A stretch of 64,000 bases of DNA from Microbacterium elymi (GCF_021582895.2 NZ_CP091139.2:2418001-2482000); one strand, 5' to 3'; counted from the stretch's first letter, positions 29,713 to 41,012 are shown. A program made the numbers and translations. The notes: generated from the sequence alone by a model not told the origin.

Positions 29713-30596
29713 TTCCCGGACGAAGTCGACGAGTCCCCGGGCGGCGCGCGACAGGTTCGCCCCGCGCGCGAACGCGATCACCACGCGGATCGGCGGGATC
29801 TCGTCGCGCACGCGCAGGGCGACGACCGCACGTCCGTCGGCGGTGACGGGTGAACCGCCCTGGCCTACGAGCGCATACCCGAGCCCTCGCCCGACGAGCG
29901 CCCGGAGCAGCTCGACGTTCGAGGTACTCAGGCTCGCGTTCCCCTGCGGCCAGTGCGGATTCCAGCCCTTGGGTGCGCTGGTCATCGTGGGGATGTCCAG
30001 TCTGATCAGCGGATCATCGGCGAGTTCGTCCAGTCGGATCTCCTTCCGATGAGCGAGGCGATGGTCGGCAGCGACGAGGACCCGCGGTTGCATCTCCAGC
30101 ACGGGGAGGGAGTCGATGTCCTCCGCGAGGTTCCGCTCGTAGAGGAAGGCCACCTCGATCTCGCCCTCCAGGAGGCTGCCTGGAGCTTGTCCTGCGAGTC
30201 ATCGCGGAACCCGATCCGCAGCGCGGGATGAGCACTCGCGAAGGTGTCGCAGACCTCGGGAAGGATCGCCAGCCCGAGCGCTGTGTGGCATCCGATGCGC
30301 AGCGTCCCGGCCAGCTGCTCCGCCGTCTCATCGGCGGCGACCTGCAGATCGCTCGCCTTGGTGAGCACGTCTCGGGCCATCGCCAGCACCTCCTTTCCGT
30401 TGGGGGTGAGGGTGATTCCTTTCGCCCGGCGGCGGATGGCAGGCTGCACCCCGAGCCCCCGTTCGAGCTCGCTCAGGGCGACGCCGAGGCTCACCGGGGA
30501 GATGTGGCAGCGGTCGGCTGCGGCGCGGATCTTGCCCGTCTCCGCTGTGGCCACGAAATACTCGAGCTGCCGGAGGGTGAAGGATGTCTGGAGCAT
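29701..30596 (-). CDS. LysR-family regulator (one frameshift)
   Basis: About 298 residues. The LysR winged helix is FTLRQLEYFVATAETGKIRAAADRCHISPVSLGVALSELERGLG (residues ~6-49), the effector domain starts at GTLRIGCHTALGLAILPEV and includes a conserved-looking RLDIPTMTSAPKGWN loop. A lost C in GCAGCCC near 30180 (plus strand) breaks LQAALLEGEIEVAFLYERN. I chose the ATG at 30596 (MLQTSFTLRQLEYF); the frame is open further upstream but that would place coding sequence over the intergenic operator. It is divergent from the transporter operon at 30761 and probably controls it. Confidence 0.9.
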
Positions 30597-30659
30597 GCGC
30601 GCCGCCGTCCCGATAAAGATAGAGTGAAACTCGCTTATTGGGTGAATAGTAATACTTTC

Positions 30660-30678
30660 CATGGCGTATCAATCCATG
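30660..30678. promoter_or_regulatory. Candidate LysR-type operator
   Basis: CATGG (30660-30664) and CCATG (30674-30678) form an inverted repeat with a 9-base AT-rich centre, in the divergent region between the lysR-type gene and the oligopeptide-type transporter. The spacing resembles the T-N11-A box of LysR regulators. Whether the neighbouring LysR protein binds it is inference from position. Confidence 0.45.
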
Positions 30679-30760
30679 AATGATAGACATCGCGTCCTCC
30701 ACCGGCCTTTCGATGATTCCGGGCGACCGCGGCGCGCACACACTGAAGTGAGGAGAGGCA

Positions 30761-32371
30761 ATGATGCCGGTTCGCGAGGAAAAACGAGGATGGCGTTTGC
30801 TGGTGATCGGTGCTGTCGCCCTGTCGCTGGTGGGCGGGCTTTCGGCCTGCGCCGGGGATGATCCTCAGACAGCGGCGATCGCCGACGTTTCGGCCGAAGC
30901 GGCGTCCGGCGGTGACCTGACGATGCTTCTCTACGTGCCGATGCGCACGTTCGATCCCGCGGAGGACGACACGATGGCCAGCACCGGCGATGGTACGCGG
31001 ATGGCAGCCATCTATGACTACTTGTTCACTCTCGACCCTGTCACCGGTGAAGTCGTCCCCCGCATCGGCGAGAGCCTCACGCCGAACGACGACGGCACCG
31101 TGTGGACACTCAAGCTCAACGATGGCGTGAAATTCTCCGACGGCACGGATCTGAACGCAGACGCGGTGAAGTTCACCTGGGGACACATCCGCGACAAGAA
31201 GGTCGCGCGCATCGGAACCTCGATCGCGATGTGGAAGCTCAAGGTCACCGACCCCCTGACCCTCACGATCACCCTGCCTGGCCCGAACAAGCAGCTCGAC
31301 AAGACGATCGCCAGCTCCCTGCCGTTCGTGATCTCGCCGACGGCGTACACGAAGGACCCGAAGGGCTTCTCCAAGAATCCTGTGGGCGCCGGTCCCTTCA
31401 CCCTCGGCGAGGTGGTCGCTGACGATCACGAGACCTACAAGGCGAACAAGAACTACTGGAAGAAGGGGCTGCCGAAGCTCGATTCGGTGCGGGTTGACCT
31501 CGTCGCCGACGCCGCGCAGCGCGTGAACACCATCGCTTCGGGCGAGGCGGACATGCAGGCGCCCGAGTCCGGCACCGATCTGTCGCTCCTGGCCGACGCC
31601 GGCTCGCAGGGGCTCGTCGCCGACTCCGTCACCCAGAACGGCGGCGGGTGGGTCTACTTCAACAACACGCGCGCTCCCTTCGATGATCCCCGCGCCCGTC
31701 GTGCCGTATATCTGGCGCTTGACCGTGAGAAGCTCTCGCAGGTCGCGTTGGGGTCGAAGGACGCCCACGCCATCAACACCCTGTTCGTCAAGGGCTCGCC
31801 GTTCTACGAGAAGGACCTCACGTTCCCGAAGTCCGATAAGAAGGAAGCTCAGAAGCTGTTCGACGAGTTGGCTGCGGATGGCAAGCCGGTGGACTTCACC
31901 TACGTGAACATGGCCGGGGGTGTGAACTCGCGCACCGCGCAGTACATCCAGGCGCAGCTGTCGACGTTCGACAACGTGAAGATGAAGATCGACACGATCG
32001 ATGTCACTGCCGCCCACGAGCGCGTGTTCCTGCAGAAGGACTACGACATGAGCCCGTACCCGGGGGCGTACAAGTTCCCCGACCCGGAGCCCGGCCTGTA
32101 CAACCTGCTGGCGACCGACGCGCCGTTCAACACCACCGGCTACTCCAACGCCGATGTCGACGACGCGCTGAACGCTGCGCGCCAGACGACCGACACCACT
32201 GTGCGCAAGGAGAACTACCGCACGGTCCAGGAGCAGTTCATGAAGGACCTGCCGGGTCTGTTCACCTTCTCGTCGACCCTGTCCACGGTGATGACGAAGG
32301 ATGTCACGGGTGTGGCCTTCACCGCCGGCGGACAGCTGATCTGGGACGAACTGGGCTTCAAGAAGAAGTGA
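30761..32371 (+). CDS. ABC transporter substrate-binding lipoprotein, family 5 (peptide/nickel type)
   Basis: Intact 536-residue SBP_bac_5 protein. After the signal, the lipobox is GGLSACAGD (Cys ~30). Family landmarks are DLTMLLYVPMRTFDPA, YLFTLDPVTGEVVPRIGESL, VWTLKLNDGVKFSDGTDLNADAVKFTW, NPVGAGPFTLGE and ARRAVYLALDREKL. The ribosome site is GAGGAGAGGCA. It begins a five-gene Opp/Dpp-type transporter; given the downstream hydrolytic enzymes, the ligand may be a non-peptide such as a glycoside or aromatic conjugate, but the sequence does not show it. Confidence 0.92.
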   Translation: MMPVREEKRGWRLLVIGAVALSLVGGLSACAGDDPQTAAIADVSAEAASGGDLTMLLYVPMRTFDPAEDDTMASTGDGTRMAAIYDYLFTLDPVTGEVVPRIGESLTPNDDGTVWTLKLNDGVKFSDGTDLNADAVKFTWGHIRDKKVARIGTSIAMWKLKVTDPLTLTITLPGPNKQLDKTIASSLPFVISPTAYTKDPKGFSKNPVGAGPFTLGEVVADDHETYKANKNYWKKGLPKLDSVRVDLVADAAQRVNTIASGEADMQAPESGTDLSLLADAGSQGLVADSVTQNGGGWVYFNNTRAPFDDPRARRAVYLALDREKLSQVALGSKDAHAINTLFVKGSPFYEKDLTFPKSDKKEAQKLFDELAADGKPVDFTYVNMAGGVNSRTAQYIQAQLSTFDNVKMKIDTIDVTAAHERVFLQKDYDMSPYPGAYKFPDPEPGLYNLLATDAPFNTTGYSNADVDDALNAARQTTDTTVRKENYRTVQEQFMKDLPGLFTFSSTLSTVMTKDVTGVAFTAGGQLIWDELGFKKK

Positions 32372-32426
32372 TTCTGATGGCGGAACGTCCCTTGTCCGCG
32401 CTGAACGAGAAATCGGAGGTTCGCCC

Positions 32427-33384
32427 GTGTTGAGGCAGATTGGTGTCCGTCTCACACGGGTGATCCCGGTGGCACTCATCATCACGCTGCTTGCCACCGC
32501 TGCGATCGATCTGATGCCGGGGTCTCCGGCTGTCGCGATGCTCGGCAACGACGCGACGCCCGAGCAGGTCGCCGCTCTCGCCCATCAGATGGGGCTCGAC
32601 CAGCCGTTCATCGTGCGCTACGTGAACTGGCTCGGCGGGGCGCTGCATGGCGACCTCGGCACGTCCCTGCGACTGGACATGCCGGTGTCCGAGGTGCTCT
32701 GGCAGCGGATTCCCGTGACCGCTGAAGTCGGCATCCTCGCGATGGTGATCGCCCTGGTGCTGGCGGTGCCGCTCGCGATGAAATCGGCGTCGGGCGTCGG
32801 TGGGCTCTTCGACCGGATCACCTCGGGAGCCTCCGCGGGCGTGCTCGCGATGCCCTCGTTCGCCGCGGCTGTCGTGCTCATCCTGGTCTTTGCGATCGAA
32901 CTGCGGTGGTTCCCCGTGAGTGGTTGGGTGCCACTCAGCGAGGATCCGTTGGACAACCTCCGGCACGCATTCCTCCCTGCCCTCGTCCTCGGGCTCGCCG
33001 AGGCGGCGGTCTTCTACCGCCTGTTGCGCAACGATGTCATCGCGACCCTGCGCGAGACGTTCGTGCTGGCGGCGCGCGCCCGGGGAATGGAGAAGGCGTA
33101 CATCCTGTTCCGGCACGCGCTTGCGGCCCTCGTTGTTCTCGCTCATCACGGTGATGGGTCTGTCGCTCGGGCGTCTGCTGGGTGGGGCGATGATCGTCGA
33201 GGTGCTGTTCGCACTCCCGGGCCTGGGGGCTCTGATGCTGCAATCCGTACCGTCGCGCGACATCCCGGTGATCCAGGGAATCGTCCTGGTCATGGCGCTC
33301 ATCTACGTGATCGCGAACATTGCCGTCGATCTGACCTATGCCGCGATCGATCCCCGCATCCGTACGGTGAAGGCGGTGGCATGA
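32427..33384 (+). CDS. DppB/OppB-type ABC permease (one frameshift)
   Basis: About 318 residues with six predicted membrane helices. N-terminal VRLTRVIPVALIITLL leads to the periplasmic MGLDQPFIVRYVNWLGGALHGDLGTSL, typical of DppB. The EAA loop is ETFVLAARARGMEKAYILFRHALRPSLFSLI. GCTTGC at 33119-33124 interrupts that loop; reading GCTGC restores it. GTG start after AATCGGAGG; the stop overlaps the next ATG. Confidence 0.9.
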
Positions 33385-34279
33385 TGGTCGACACGTTGGA
33401 GAACCCCACGCCTGTGGCGTCGACGCAGACGCTCGTGACCCGTTCGCTGCGGAAGCGGCCGCGCGTGCGCAGCGCGCGCGATGTCGCGATCTGGTTCGCT
33501 GTTGCGTGGCTTGTCGTGCTCGCTCTCGCCGCTGTGAGTGCGCCGCTGCTGCCCATCCCCAGATACGACGAGATCGTGGGGATCCCGTATGAGCCCCTTT
33601 TCAGTTCGGATGGGATACTCGGCACCGACTCGATCGGGCGCAGCATCCTGTCCCGTGCCCTGTATGGCGCGCGGGCGTCGTTCACGGTCGGATTCGTCGC
33701 CGCCGCGATCGGTGTCGTCGTCGGGGGACTGCTCGGCCTCGTCGCCGGGCATTTCCGCGGCTTCGTCGAAGCGGTCGTCGACGTGCTCGCCGAGGTGGTC
33801 CAGGCGTTCCCGCCGATGCTGTTCCTCGTCGCCCTCGCCGCGGCCATCCGCCCCACTCTGATGACGCTGACAGTCAGCATGGCCGTGCTGATGATCCCGG
33901 CGTTCGCGCGCATGACGAAGGGCGCCGTCGTCGCCCAGTCCACGCGGGAGTTCGTGACGGCCGCACGTGGTATGGGCGCGGGGCACCTGCGCATCATGTT
34001 CCGCGAAGTGCTGCCGAACACGGTGATGAGCCTGGTCTCGTTCACGATCATCTCGGTGGCGCTGCTGATCGTCATCGAAGGATCCGTGAGCTTCTTGGGT
34101 TACGGCATCCCCGCCCCCTCTCCCAGCTGGGGCGGAATGATCGCGGAAGCGCAGAGCCAGCTGCGACAGCATCCCTCAGCCGCGCTCGTGCCCATCGTGC
34201 TGCTGTTCCTCACCGTATTCTCGCTCAACTCGGTCGGCGACTGGCTGCGCGATCGGTTCGACGTGGGGCAGTCCCAACT

Positions 34280-34283
<4 letters not shown>
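33381..34283 (+). CDS. DppC/OppC-type ABC permease
   Basis: Intact 300-residue permease. It has the DppC signature LGTDSIGRSILSRALYGARASFTVGF, the EAA loop EFVTAARGMGAGHLRIMFREVLPNTV and the closing LNSVGDWLRDRFD. Six membrane segments are visible. ATGA overlap with the upstream permease; GTGA overlap with the downstream ATPase. Confidence 0.95.
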
Positions 34284-35354
<1,071 letters not shown>

Positions 35355-35358
<4 letters not shown>

Positions 35359-36377
35359 CGATGACAGACACGTCCGAATCAGTCCGCGCCGCGGACGCCG
35401 CGGTGCTCGAGGTCGCCCACCTCGTCCAGTCGTTCCGAGTGCCGGGCGGCATCGTCCACGCCGTCGACGACGTCAGCTTCACCGTTGGACGCGGGGAATC
35501 GCTGGCCCTCGTCGGCGAATCAGGTTGCGGAAAGTCCACCTTGGCACGCACGATCATGCGGCTCCCCAAGCCCACGAGCGGGTCTGTTCGCTTCCGTGGC
35601 GAGGACCTCGCCAAAGCGGGGCCGCATGCTCTGCGCCGCACGCTGAGGCACATGCAGATGATCTTCCAGGACCCGATCTCGTCGCTGAATCCGCGACGTC
35701 GCGTCCGCGACATCATCGCCGAGGGCCTGCGGATCCACCGGACCCCCCGGGAGCGCGTGGCTCCTCGCGTCGAGCAGATCATGGCCGAGGTCGGGCTGGA
35801 TGTGACGACGATGGCCGACCGCCGCCCAGGCGACTTCTCCGGGGGCCAGTGTCAGCGCATCGCGATCGCTCGGGCGATGGCAATGGAACCGCAAGCTTGC
35901 TGATCTGCGACGAACCGGTCTCGGCACTGGACGTGTCGGTGCAGGCACAGGTGCTCAACCTGCTCGAACGCGTGCGGGGCTCGCACGAGCTGTCGCTGCT
36001 GTTCATATCGCACGATCTGTCGGTGGTTCGGAACGTGAGTGACCGGGTCGCGGTGATGTACCTCGGCAAGATCGTCGAGATCGGCCCGACCGACGACATC
36101 TATGCCTCCCCGGCACATCCCTACACCCGGGCGCTTCTCGATTCGGTTCCGACGCCGGACCCGGATGCCGTGCAAGCCGCCTGTCACTGTCCACGGGGAA
36201 CTGCCCTCGCCGGTGAATCCGCCGAGCGGATGCCGCTTCCGCACGCGCTGCCCGCTCGCGCAGCCGCTCTGCGCCGAGCGTGAGCCCGCGCCGCGCCCTG
36301 TCGGGGGCGGGCGCGAGGTGTCGTGTCACTTCCCGCTGGTGGACATCGTCTCGCACGAGGATCAGGAGGCCGCATGA
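35355..36377 (+). CDS. DppF/OppF-type ABC transporter ATP-binding protein (three inserted bases)
   Basis: About 339 residues. Walker A is [14 protein letters not shown]-loop [11 protein letters not shown], signature [16 protein letters not shown], Walker [15 protein letters not shown], switch FISHDLSV, and the C-terminal Cys motif [13 protein letters not shown]. At 35891-35900 the palindrome GCAGCTGC appears as GCAAGCTTGC: two extra bases that create an early stop right before Walker B. At 36172-36177 GCAAGC for GCAGC hides [14 protein letters not shown]. With these three bases removed the protein is canonical. It overlaps its neighbours at both ends. Confidence 0.92.
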
Positions 36378-37321
36378 GCGAGCCGATGCTCACTGTCACC
36401 GTCGCCCAGGCCGACGAGGTGGTATCCGGTGTGCGCCGTTTTGTCCTCGTCCGTCCCGACGGCCGCGAGCTGCCCGCCTGGGGGCCGGGGGCCCACATCG
36501 ATCTGATGCTGCGGGGGAACCTCGTGCGGCAGTATTCGCTTTGCGGGGATCCCACCGATCGCACGCGCTGGGAGATCGCGGTGCTGCTCGAGAACGTGAG
36601 CACCGGCGGTTCGGGGCACCTGCACAAGGAAGTCGCGGTGGGCGACACGATTCTCGCGCGTGGACCCCGGAACCACTTCGAGCTGTACCAGGCAGATCAG
36701 TACGTGTTCATCGCGGGCGGAATCGGGATCACCCCGCTGCTGCCGATGATCGCGCACGCAGACCGTCATGGGACCACGTGGACGCTGCACTTCGCCGGGC
36801 GATCGCGGGCGACGATGCCGTATCTGCACGAGCTGTCCGCCCGCTTCGGCGCGCACATCGAGGCATACCCATCCGACGAAGGCCGGCGACTCTCACTCGA
36901 CGAGGCCGTCGGCGCAGCGCCGGCATCCGCGTCCGTGTATGCATGCGGACCGGAGCGTCTCCTCAGCGGGGTGGATGCTGCTGCCCAGGGTCGCCCACCG
37001 GGGACTGTTCACCTGGAACGGTTCGCGCCGAAACCGATCGAGCCGCGGCCGAACACTGCGTTCACGGTGGAGCTGGAGGCAAGCCAGCTGCAACTGCCGG
37101 TCCCGCGGGACCGCAGCATCCTTGACGTCGTTCGACAAGCGGGGATCGATGTCGAGTCGTCCTGCGAGGAAGGCACGTGCGGCACCTGCGAGACCGTCGT
37201 CCTGGAGGGCGCCCTCGACCACCGCGACAGCGTGCTGAGCGCATTCGAGCAGGACCTCGGCGACACGATGATGATCTGCGTGTCAAGGGCCTGCGGCAAG
37301 CGACTCGTTCTGGATCTGTGA
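36374..37321 (+). CDS. PDR/VanB-type oxidoreductase (FMN/NAD/2Fe-2S electron-transfer component)
   Basis: Intact 315-residue phthalate-dioxygenase-reductase family protein. The flavin domain has RQYSLCGDP, the NAD domain has IAGGIGITPLLPM and YACGPERLL, and the C-terminal plant-type ferredoxin has the cluster ligands SCEEGTCGTCE plus a distal Cys in MMICVSRA. These enzymes pass electrons from NAD(P)H to Rieske oxygenases or demethylases such as vanillate O-demethylase. No catalytic oxygenase subunit is in the window; a small Rieske protein is at 38487. Confidence 0.93.
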   Translation: MSEPMLTVTVAQADEVVSGVRRFVLVRPDGRELPAWGPGAHIDLMLRGNLVRQYSLCGDPTDRTRWEIAVLLENVSTGGSGHLHKEVAVGDTILARGPRNHFELYQADQYVFIAGGIGITPLLPMIAHADRHGTTWTLHFAGRSRATMPYLHELSARFGAHIEAYPSDEGRRLSLDEAVGAAPASASVYACGPERLLSGVDAAAQGRPPGTVHLERFAPKPIEPRPNTAFTVELEASQLQLPVPRDRSILDVVRQAGIDVESSCEEGTCGTCETVVLEGALDHRDSVLSAFEQDLGDTMMICVSRACGKRLVLDL

Positions 37322-37360
37322 GAGCCCGGCAGGCTGCACCGGGGAGAGAGGGAGACGAAA

Positions 37361-38490
37361 GTGGGACGACAACCGCGAACCTTCGAGTACGCGATCATCG
37401 ACGTGGACGTGCATCAACGTTGGCGTCGCTCGACGGAGCTGCTGGATCGGCTGCCCGCGCGCTGGCGCGACTATGCCGTGAGCCGCACCGGCGGCATCGC
37501 GACGGCGTTCGTGCCGGCGGGCCTGACGTATCCCTTCCAGCGCGGGGTGAACAAGCGTCTGGAAGCGGTGCCGGAGGACGGGATGGGCACCAGCTTCGAA
37601 CTGATGAAGTCGCAGTACCTCGACCAGTACCCGAGCGTCGAGGCGGTGAATCTCACTTTCGACATCGGCCAGGAGGTCGCCCAACGCAACCCCGAGTACA
37701 GCGCGGTCCTGTCGACCGCAATGAACGACTGGGTATCAGACACCTGGTTGAACTACGACTCCCGGATGCGGACGGCGATCGTCGCCCCGCCCGAGCTGCC
37801 CGATCGCGCCGCCGCCGAGATTCATCGGATGGCGCCTAATACCAAGGTGACGGGGGTCCTCATCGCGTGGAACCCGTTCGGCAAGCCACTCGGTCACCCC
37901 GTGTACGACCCCATCTATCGGGCTGCCGAAGAACATGGTCTGCCGATCATCATCCATGGGGCTGCCGGCGAGACCGAGGGCGGGCTGGCGCACACCAGCG
38001 CCGGTGGCCTGCCGGGCTCGCGGCTCGAGTGGCACACCCTGCTCGCAAGCCGACGCTGAGCCACTTGGCGAGCTTCGTCACGCAGGGCACGTTCGAGAAG
38101 TTCCCCTCGCTCAAGGTCATGGTGCTCGAGACCGGCCTCGCCTGGATCCCCAACTTCTTCTGGCGGCTCGACCGCTTCTGGCCCGAGATGCGTGCCGAGA
38201 GCGATTGGGTGAAGCGGCTGCCCAGCGAATACCTGCGTGAGCATGTGAAGTTCAGCACCCAGCCGATGGAGCTCACGCCGCGCAAGGAACAGCTCGTCGA
38301 GCTCTTCGAGTCGTTCGGTGGGATGGAGGATCTGCTGTGCTTCTCTAGCGATTATCCACACTGGGACGCCGACGATCCCTTCTACGTGGCGAGCAGGCTG
38401 CCCAGTGAGTGGCTGCCGAAGCTGTTCTACGAGAACGCGCGTTCGATGCTGCGGATGCTGCCGGTCGGGCAGGCGGAGGTGCCCGCATGA
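37361..38490 (+). CDS. Amidohydrolase-2 family hydrolase/decarboxylase (frameshifted)
   Basis: About 376 residues of the Amidohydro_2 (ACMSD-like) TIM-barrel family. It begins AIIDVDVHQRW (an HxH-like metal start: D-V-D-V-H), continues YDSRMRTAIVAPPELPD, GLPIIIHGAAGE with a metal His, and ends FSSDYPHWDADDP with the conserved Asp and His. A complex break at 38045-38050 (GCAAGC, probably for GCGCAGC) separates HTLLA from the block PTLSHLASFVTQGTFEKFP. It has a strong GGAGAGAGGGAGA leader. Family members hydrolyse or decarboxylate aromatic or lactone substrates; a paralogue follows at 38862. Confidence 0.87.
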
Positions 38491-38865
38491 CGTATCGCCT
38501 CGACATCGGCGCGTGGTCGGACTTCCCAGACCGTCAGCTCACGCGTGTCGAGATCGGCGGCAGTGAGATCGGGGTGTGCCGGTGGGGTGAGCGCATCTAC
38601 GCGTTCCGCAACGCGTGCCCGCACGAAGGCGCATCCCTGTGCAGCGGGTTCCTGCAGAAGAAGCTGACGGGCGCGGTCGTCGGTCGTGGCGTGGAGCTCG
38701 AAGTGGATGAGGAGCAAGCCGGTGGTGATGTGCCCATGGCATCGGTGGGAGTTCCAGCTCACCGATGGCAAGGCAGCGTGGCCGGGGTTCCGGATCCGGG
38801 TCTATGACGTGGCCCGCGACGGTGATCGGGTCGTGTTGAACGTAGGAAGGAAGGACGAGGGATGA
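38487..38865 (+). CDS. Rieske-type 2Fe-2S ferredoxin (one frameshift)
   Basis: About 125 residues. The cluster ligands are NACPHEGASLC (C-x-H) and, after repair, VVMCPWHRWEFQLTDGKA (C-x2-H). As written, GCAAGC at 38714-38719 throws the second half out of frame; reading GCAGC gives DEEQPVVMCPWHRWEF and a stop at 38863 that overlaps the next ATG. It is coupled to amidohydrolases on both sides. It may be the ferredoxin for an oxygenase encoded elsewhere, served by the PDR-type reductase at 36374. Confidence 0.9.
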
Positions 38866-40121
38866 GTGAGAGCACCACCTCCTACGGCGGCCCGGTGATT
38901 GACGCCACCGTGCACCACCATTGGGCTTCGCAGCTCGACGTCACAGACTTCATGTCCGCGGGCTGGCGCGAGCACCTCGGGGTGCCGGGGACTCTGCCCG
39001 GCGGCGCCGGAGCGATGCACATCCTTCCGGCGGCCGGGTATCGTCGCCCGGGCGGCGATTACATCGGGGGATCCGCCGAGCCCCCCGCGCCGGCCGGCTC
39101 CGACCCCGAACGCACCGTCGCGCAGGTGTTCGCCGGCGGTCGGGTCGAGCGGGCGATCCTGTCGTACGACCGGGGCATGATGATACCCAGCGTCCCGAAC
39201 ACCTATCGCGCCGAGGCGCTCGTGCAGGCGATGAACGACTGGACGATCCAGCGCTGGTTCCCGCAGGACCCCCGCCTGCACGGATTGGTCTTGGTCGCCA
39301 ACCAGACTCCTCTGACCGCCGCTGGCGAGATCCGCCGCGCGGGCGCGCACGAGCGCATGGTCGGCGTCCTGATGGCGGCGAATGGACTGAGCAAGCCATT
39401 CGGCCACCCGGTCTATCACCCCATTTACGAGGCCGCTGCCGAGCTCGACCTGCCGATCGTCCTGCACACCGGCGGTGACCAGCCATCCGACACCCTCAGC
39501 CATCCCACCGCGGGGGGTCTTCCTGCCACGTACGCCGAGGTCGCGCTCTTGGAGTACAGCCCGATCATGACGCATGTGCAGAGCCTCATCGTGCAGGGGG
39601 TGTTCGAGAAGTACCCGGGCCTGCGCGTGTTTGTATCGGGGGCGGGAGCGGGATGGATTCCGGGCCTCTTCTTCCGGCTCGACGTCAATTGGCGCGGTCT
39701 GCGCCGCGAGGTGCCGTGGGTGCGACGGCCTCCCAGCGAGTACTTTCGGGAGAGCTTCCGTGTGTCGACCTGGCCCTTCGATCGAGCACCTGGCGATGAC
39801 GGAGTGCACCGGATCATCCGTGGGCTGCAGGCCTTCGGAGGCGTCGAAGATCTGCTCTGCTTCGCCTCGGGCTACCCCGCGTGGTCGACCGAGGTCGTCG
39901 ACGAGGTCGCGGGGCGGATGCCTCAGGAGTGGCACCGCAAGGTCTTCGAGTCGAATGCGCGCGAGTGGTTCCGCTGGCCGGATCGTCCGCGTAGCACCTC
40001 GGCCACAGCGGAGGTGGCGGTCGGTGAGATGCCCGAGACCGGCGAGATGGTCGGTCCCGCCCGACGCGACTACGCGTCCGAGGACGGGAGCGAGGTCGAA
40101 TGGGTGCCCGCGGGGGATTGA
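38862..40121 (+). CDS. Amidohydrolase-2 family hydrolase/decarboxylase, second paralogue
   Basis: Intact 419-residue protein related to the gene at 37361. It has VIDATVHHHWAS at the metal-binding start, VERAILSYDRGMMIPSVPN, LDLPIVLHTGGDQPSDTLSH and ending blocks VEDLLCFASGYPAWST, where the expected DxPH is GYPAW: the metal-binding Asp and His of the C-terminal motif seem replaced. That suggests a changed or lost metal site. A 40-residue acidic tail follows. It probably forms a pair with the first paralogue or acts on a different intermediate. Confidence 0.88.
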   Translation: MSESTTSYGGPVIDATVHHHWASQLDVTDFMSAGWREHLGVPGTLPGGAGAMHILPAAGYRRPGGDYIGGSAEPPAPAGSDPERTVAQVFAGGRVERAILSYDRGMMIPSVPNTYRAEALVQAMNDWTIQRWFPQDPRLHGLVLVANQTPLTAAGEIRRAGAHERMVGVLMAANGLSKPFGHPVYHPIYEAAAELDLPIVLHTGGDQPSDTLSHPTAGGLPATYAEVALLEYSPIMTHVQSLIVQGVFEKYPGLRVFVSGAGAGWIPGLFFRLDVNWRGLRREVPWVRRPPSEYFRESFRVSTWPFDRAPGDDGVHRIIRGLQAFGGVEDLLCFASGYPAWSTEVVDEVAGRMPQEWHRKVFESNAREWFRWPDRPRSTSATAEVAVGEMPETGEMVGPARRDYASEDGSEVEWVPAGD

Positions 40122-40133
40122 CGCGACGATTCG

Positions 40134-41012
40134 ATGCAAGCCGAATGGCGCGAGCTGTCCGCCGCCGTCGAACGTATCGGCCCAGACGTGTCGCCGGACA
40201 CGATCGGTGCGTCGGGGGCGCTCATTGCGCCGATGCACGGACCACTCGCGTCGAACACCGTGATGGTCCGACGCGACGAGCCGTACGGTCCCCTCGATCG
40301 CCAGCGGCTGGACCTGTTCATGCCTGCATCAGGCGAGCCGACAGGGATCGTGATCTTCGTGCACGGCGGGGCCTTTGTCGCCGGCTCCAAACACACCGAA
40401 GGCAGTCCATACCATGACAACATCGGCGCCTGGTGCGCGGCGAACTCGCGCGCGGCGGTGACGATGAACTATCGGTTGGCACCTGGCGCGCCGTGGCCGG
40501 CGGCCGCCGAAGACATCGACCTCGTGGTGGCATGGTGCCGCGCTCGGCTGAGGCATGACCAAGCGTTGCTGCCGGTGCACCTGGCCGGCACGTCGTCCGG
40601 AGCCGTGCACATCGCCTCGTATCTCGTCGGCGGGCCGGGCTGGGAACGATCCGAGGAGTTGCCGGCCTCTGCCGCCTTCTTCTCCGGCGTCTACGACCTG
40701 CGCGCGTTCGGCGTCGAGCGCGTGGCACCGTACTTCGGAGGTGAGCCGGCCTTCCTCCATGGTGCGACTCTCGCGCAACGCCTCGTCGAGACTCCCGTGC
40801 CGATGCTGTTCGCAATCGGCGAGTGGGACACCCCGGATGCGAACGTCCAATTCGCCCGGGCGATCGGCGCATTCGCGGATGCGGGACTGCCGCTGCCCCG
40901 ACTCGTGCGGGCCCGCGCGGCAAACCATTTCACGCTCGTGAACGCGATCGGCACCCCGGCCGACGATCTCTCCCCGTCCTGGGCCGACCTGATGGACAGT
41001 GCCACCCCGTAG
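40134..41012 (+). CDS. Alpha/beta hydrolase (arylformamidase/HSL-like esterase)
   Basis: Intact 292-residue hydrolase. Oxyanion segment FVHGGAFVAG, nucleophile HLAGTSSGAVH (GxSxG), and catalytic His in AANHFTLVNAIG; the acid is probably in IGEWDTPD. The layout YRLAPGAPWPAAAEDIDLVVAW is typical of esterase/kynurenine-formamidase relatives. It is 12 bases after the second amidohydrolase and likely ends the operon. Confidence 0.88.
   Translation: MQAEWRELSAAVERIGPDVSPDTIGASGALIAPMHGPLASNTVMVRRDEPYGPLDRQRLDLFMPASGEPTGIVIFVHGGAFVAGSKHTEGSPYHDNIGAWCAANSRAAVTMNYRLAPGAPWPAAAEDIDLVVAWCRARLRHDQALLPVHLAGTSSGAVHIASYLVGGPGWERSEELPASAAFFSGVYDLRAFGVERVAPYFGGEPAFLHGATLAQRLVETPVPMLFAIGEWDTPDANVQFARAIGAFADAGLPLPRLVRARAANHFTLVNAIGTPADDLSPSWADLMDSATP

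Noticed and set aside
37078-37083. Other GCAAGC/GCTTGC copies (also at about 40140, 42924, 47157, 56274, 59319, 60977) as further insertions
   Set aside because: These are in frame with family-consistent residues on both sides, and removing a base would break the gene, so they are taken as genuine.
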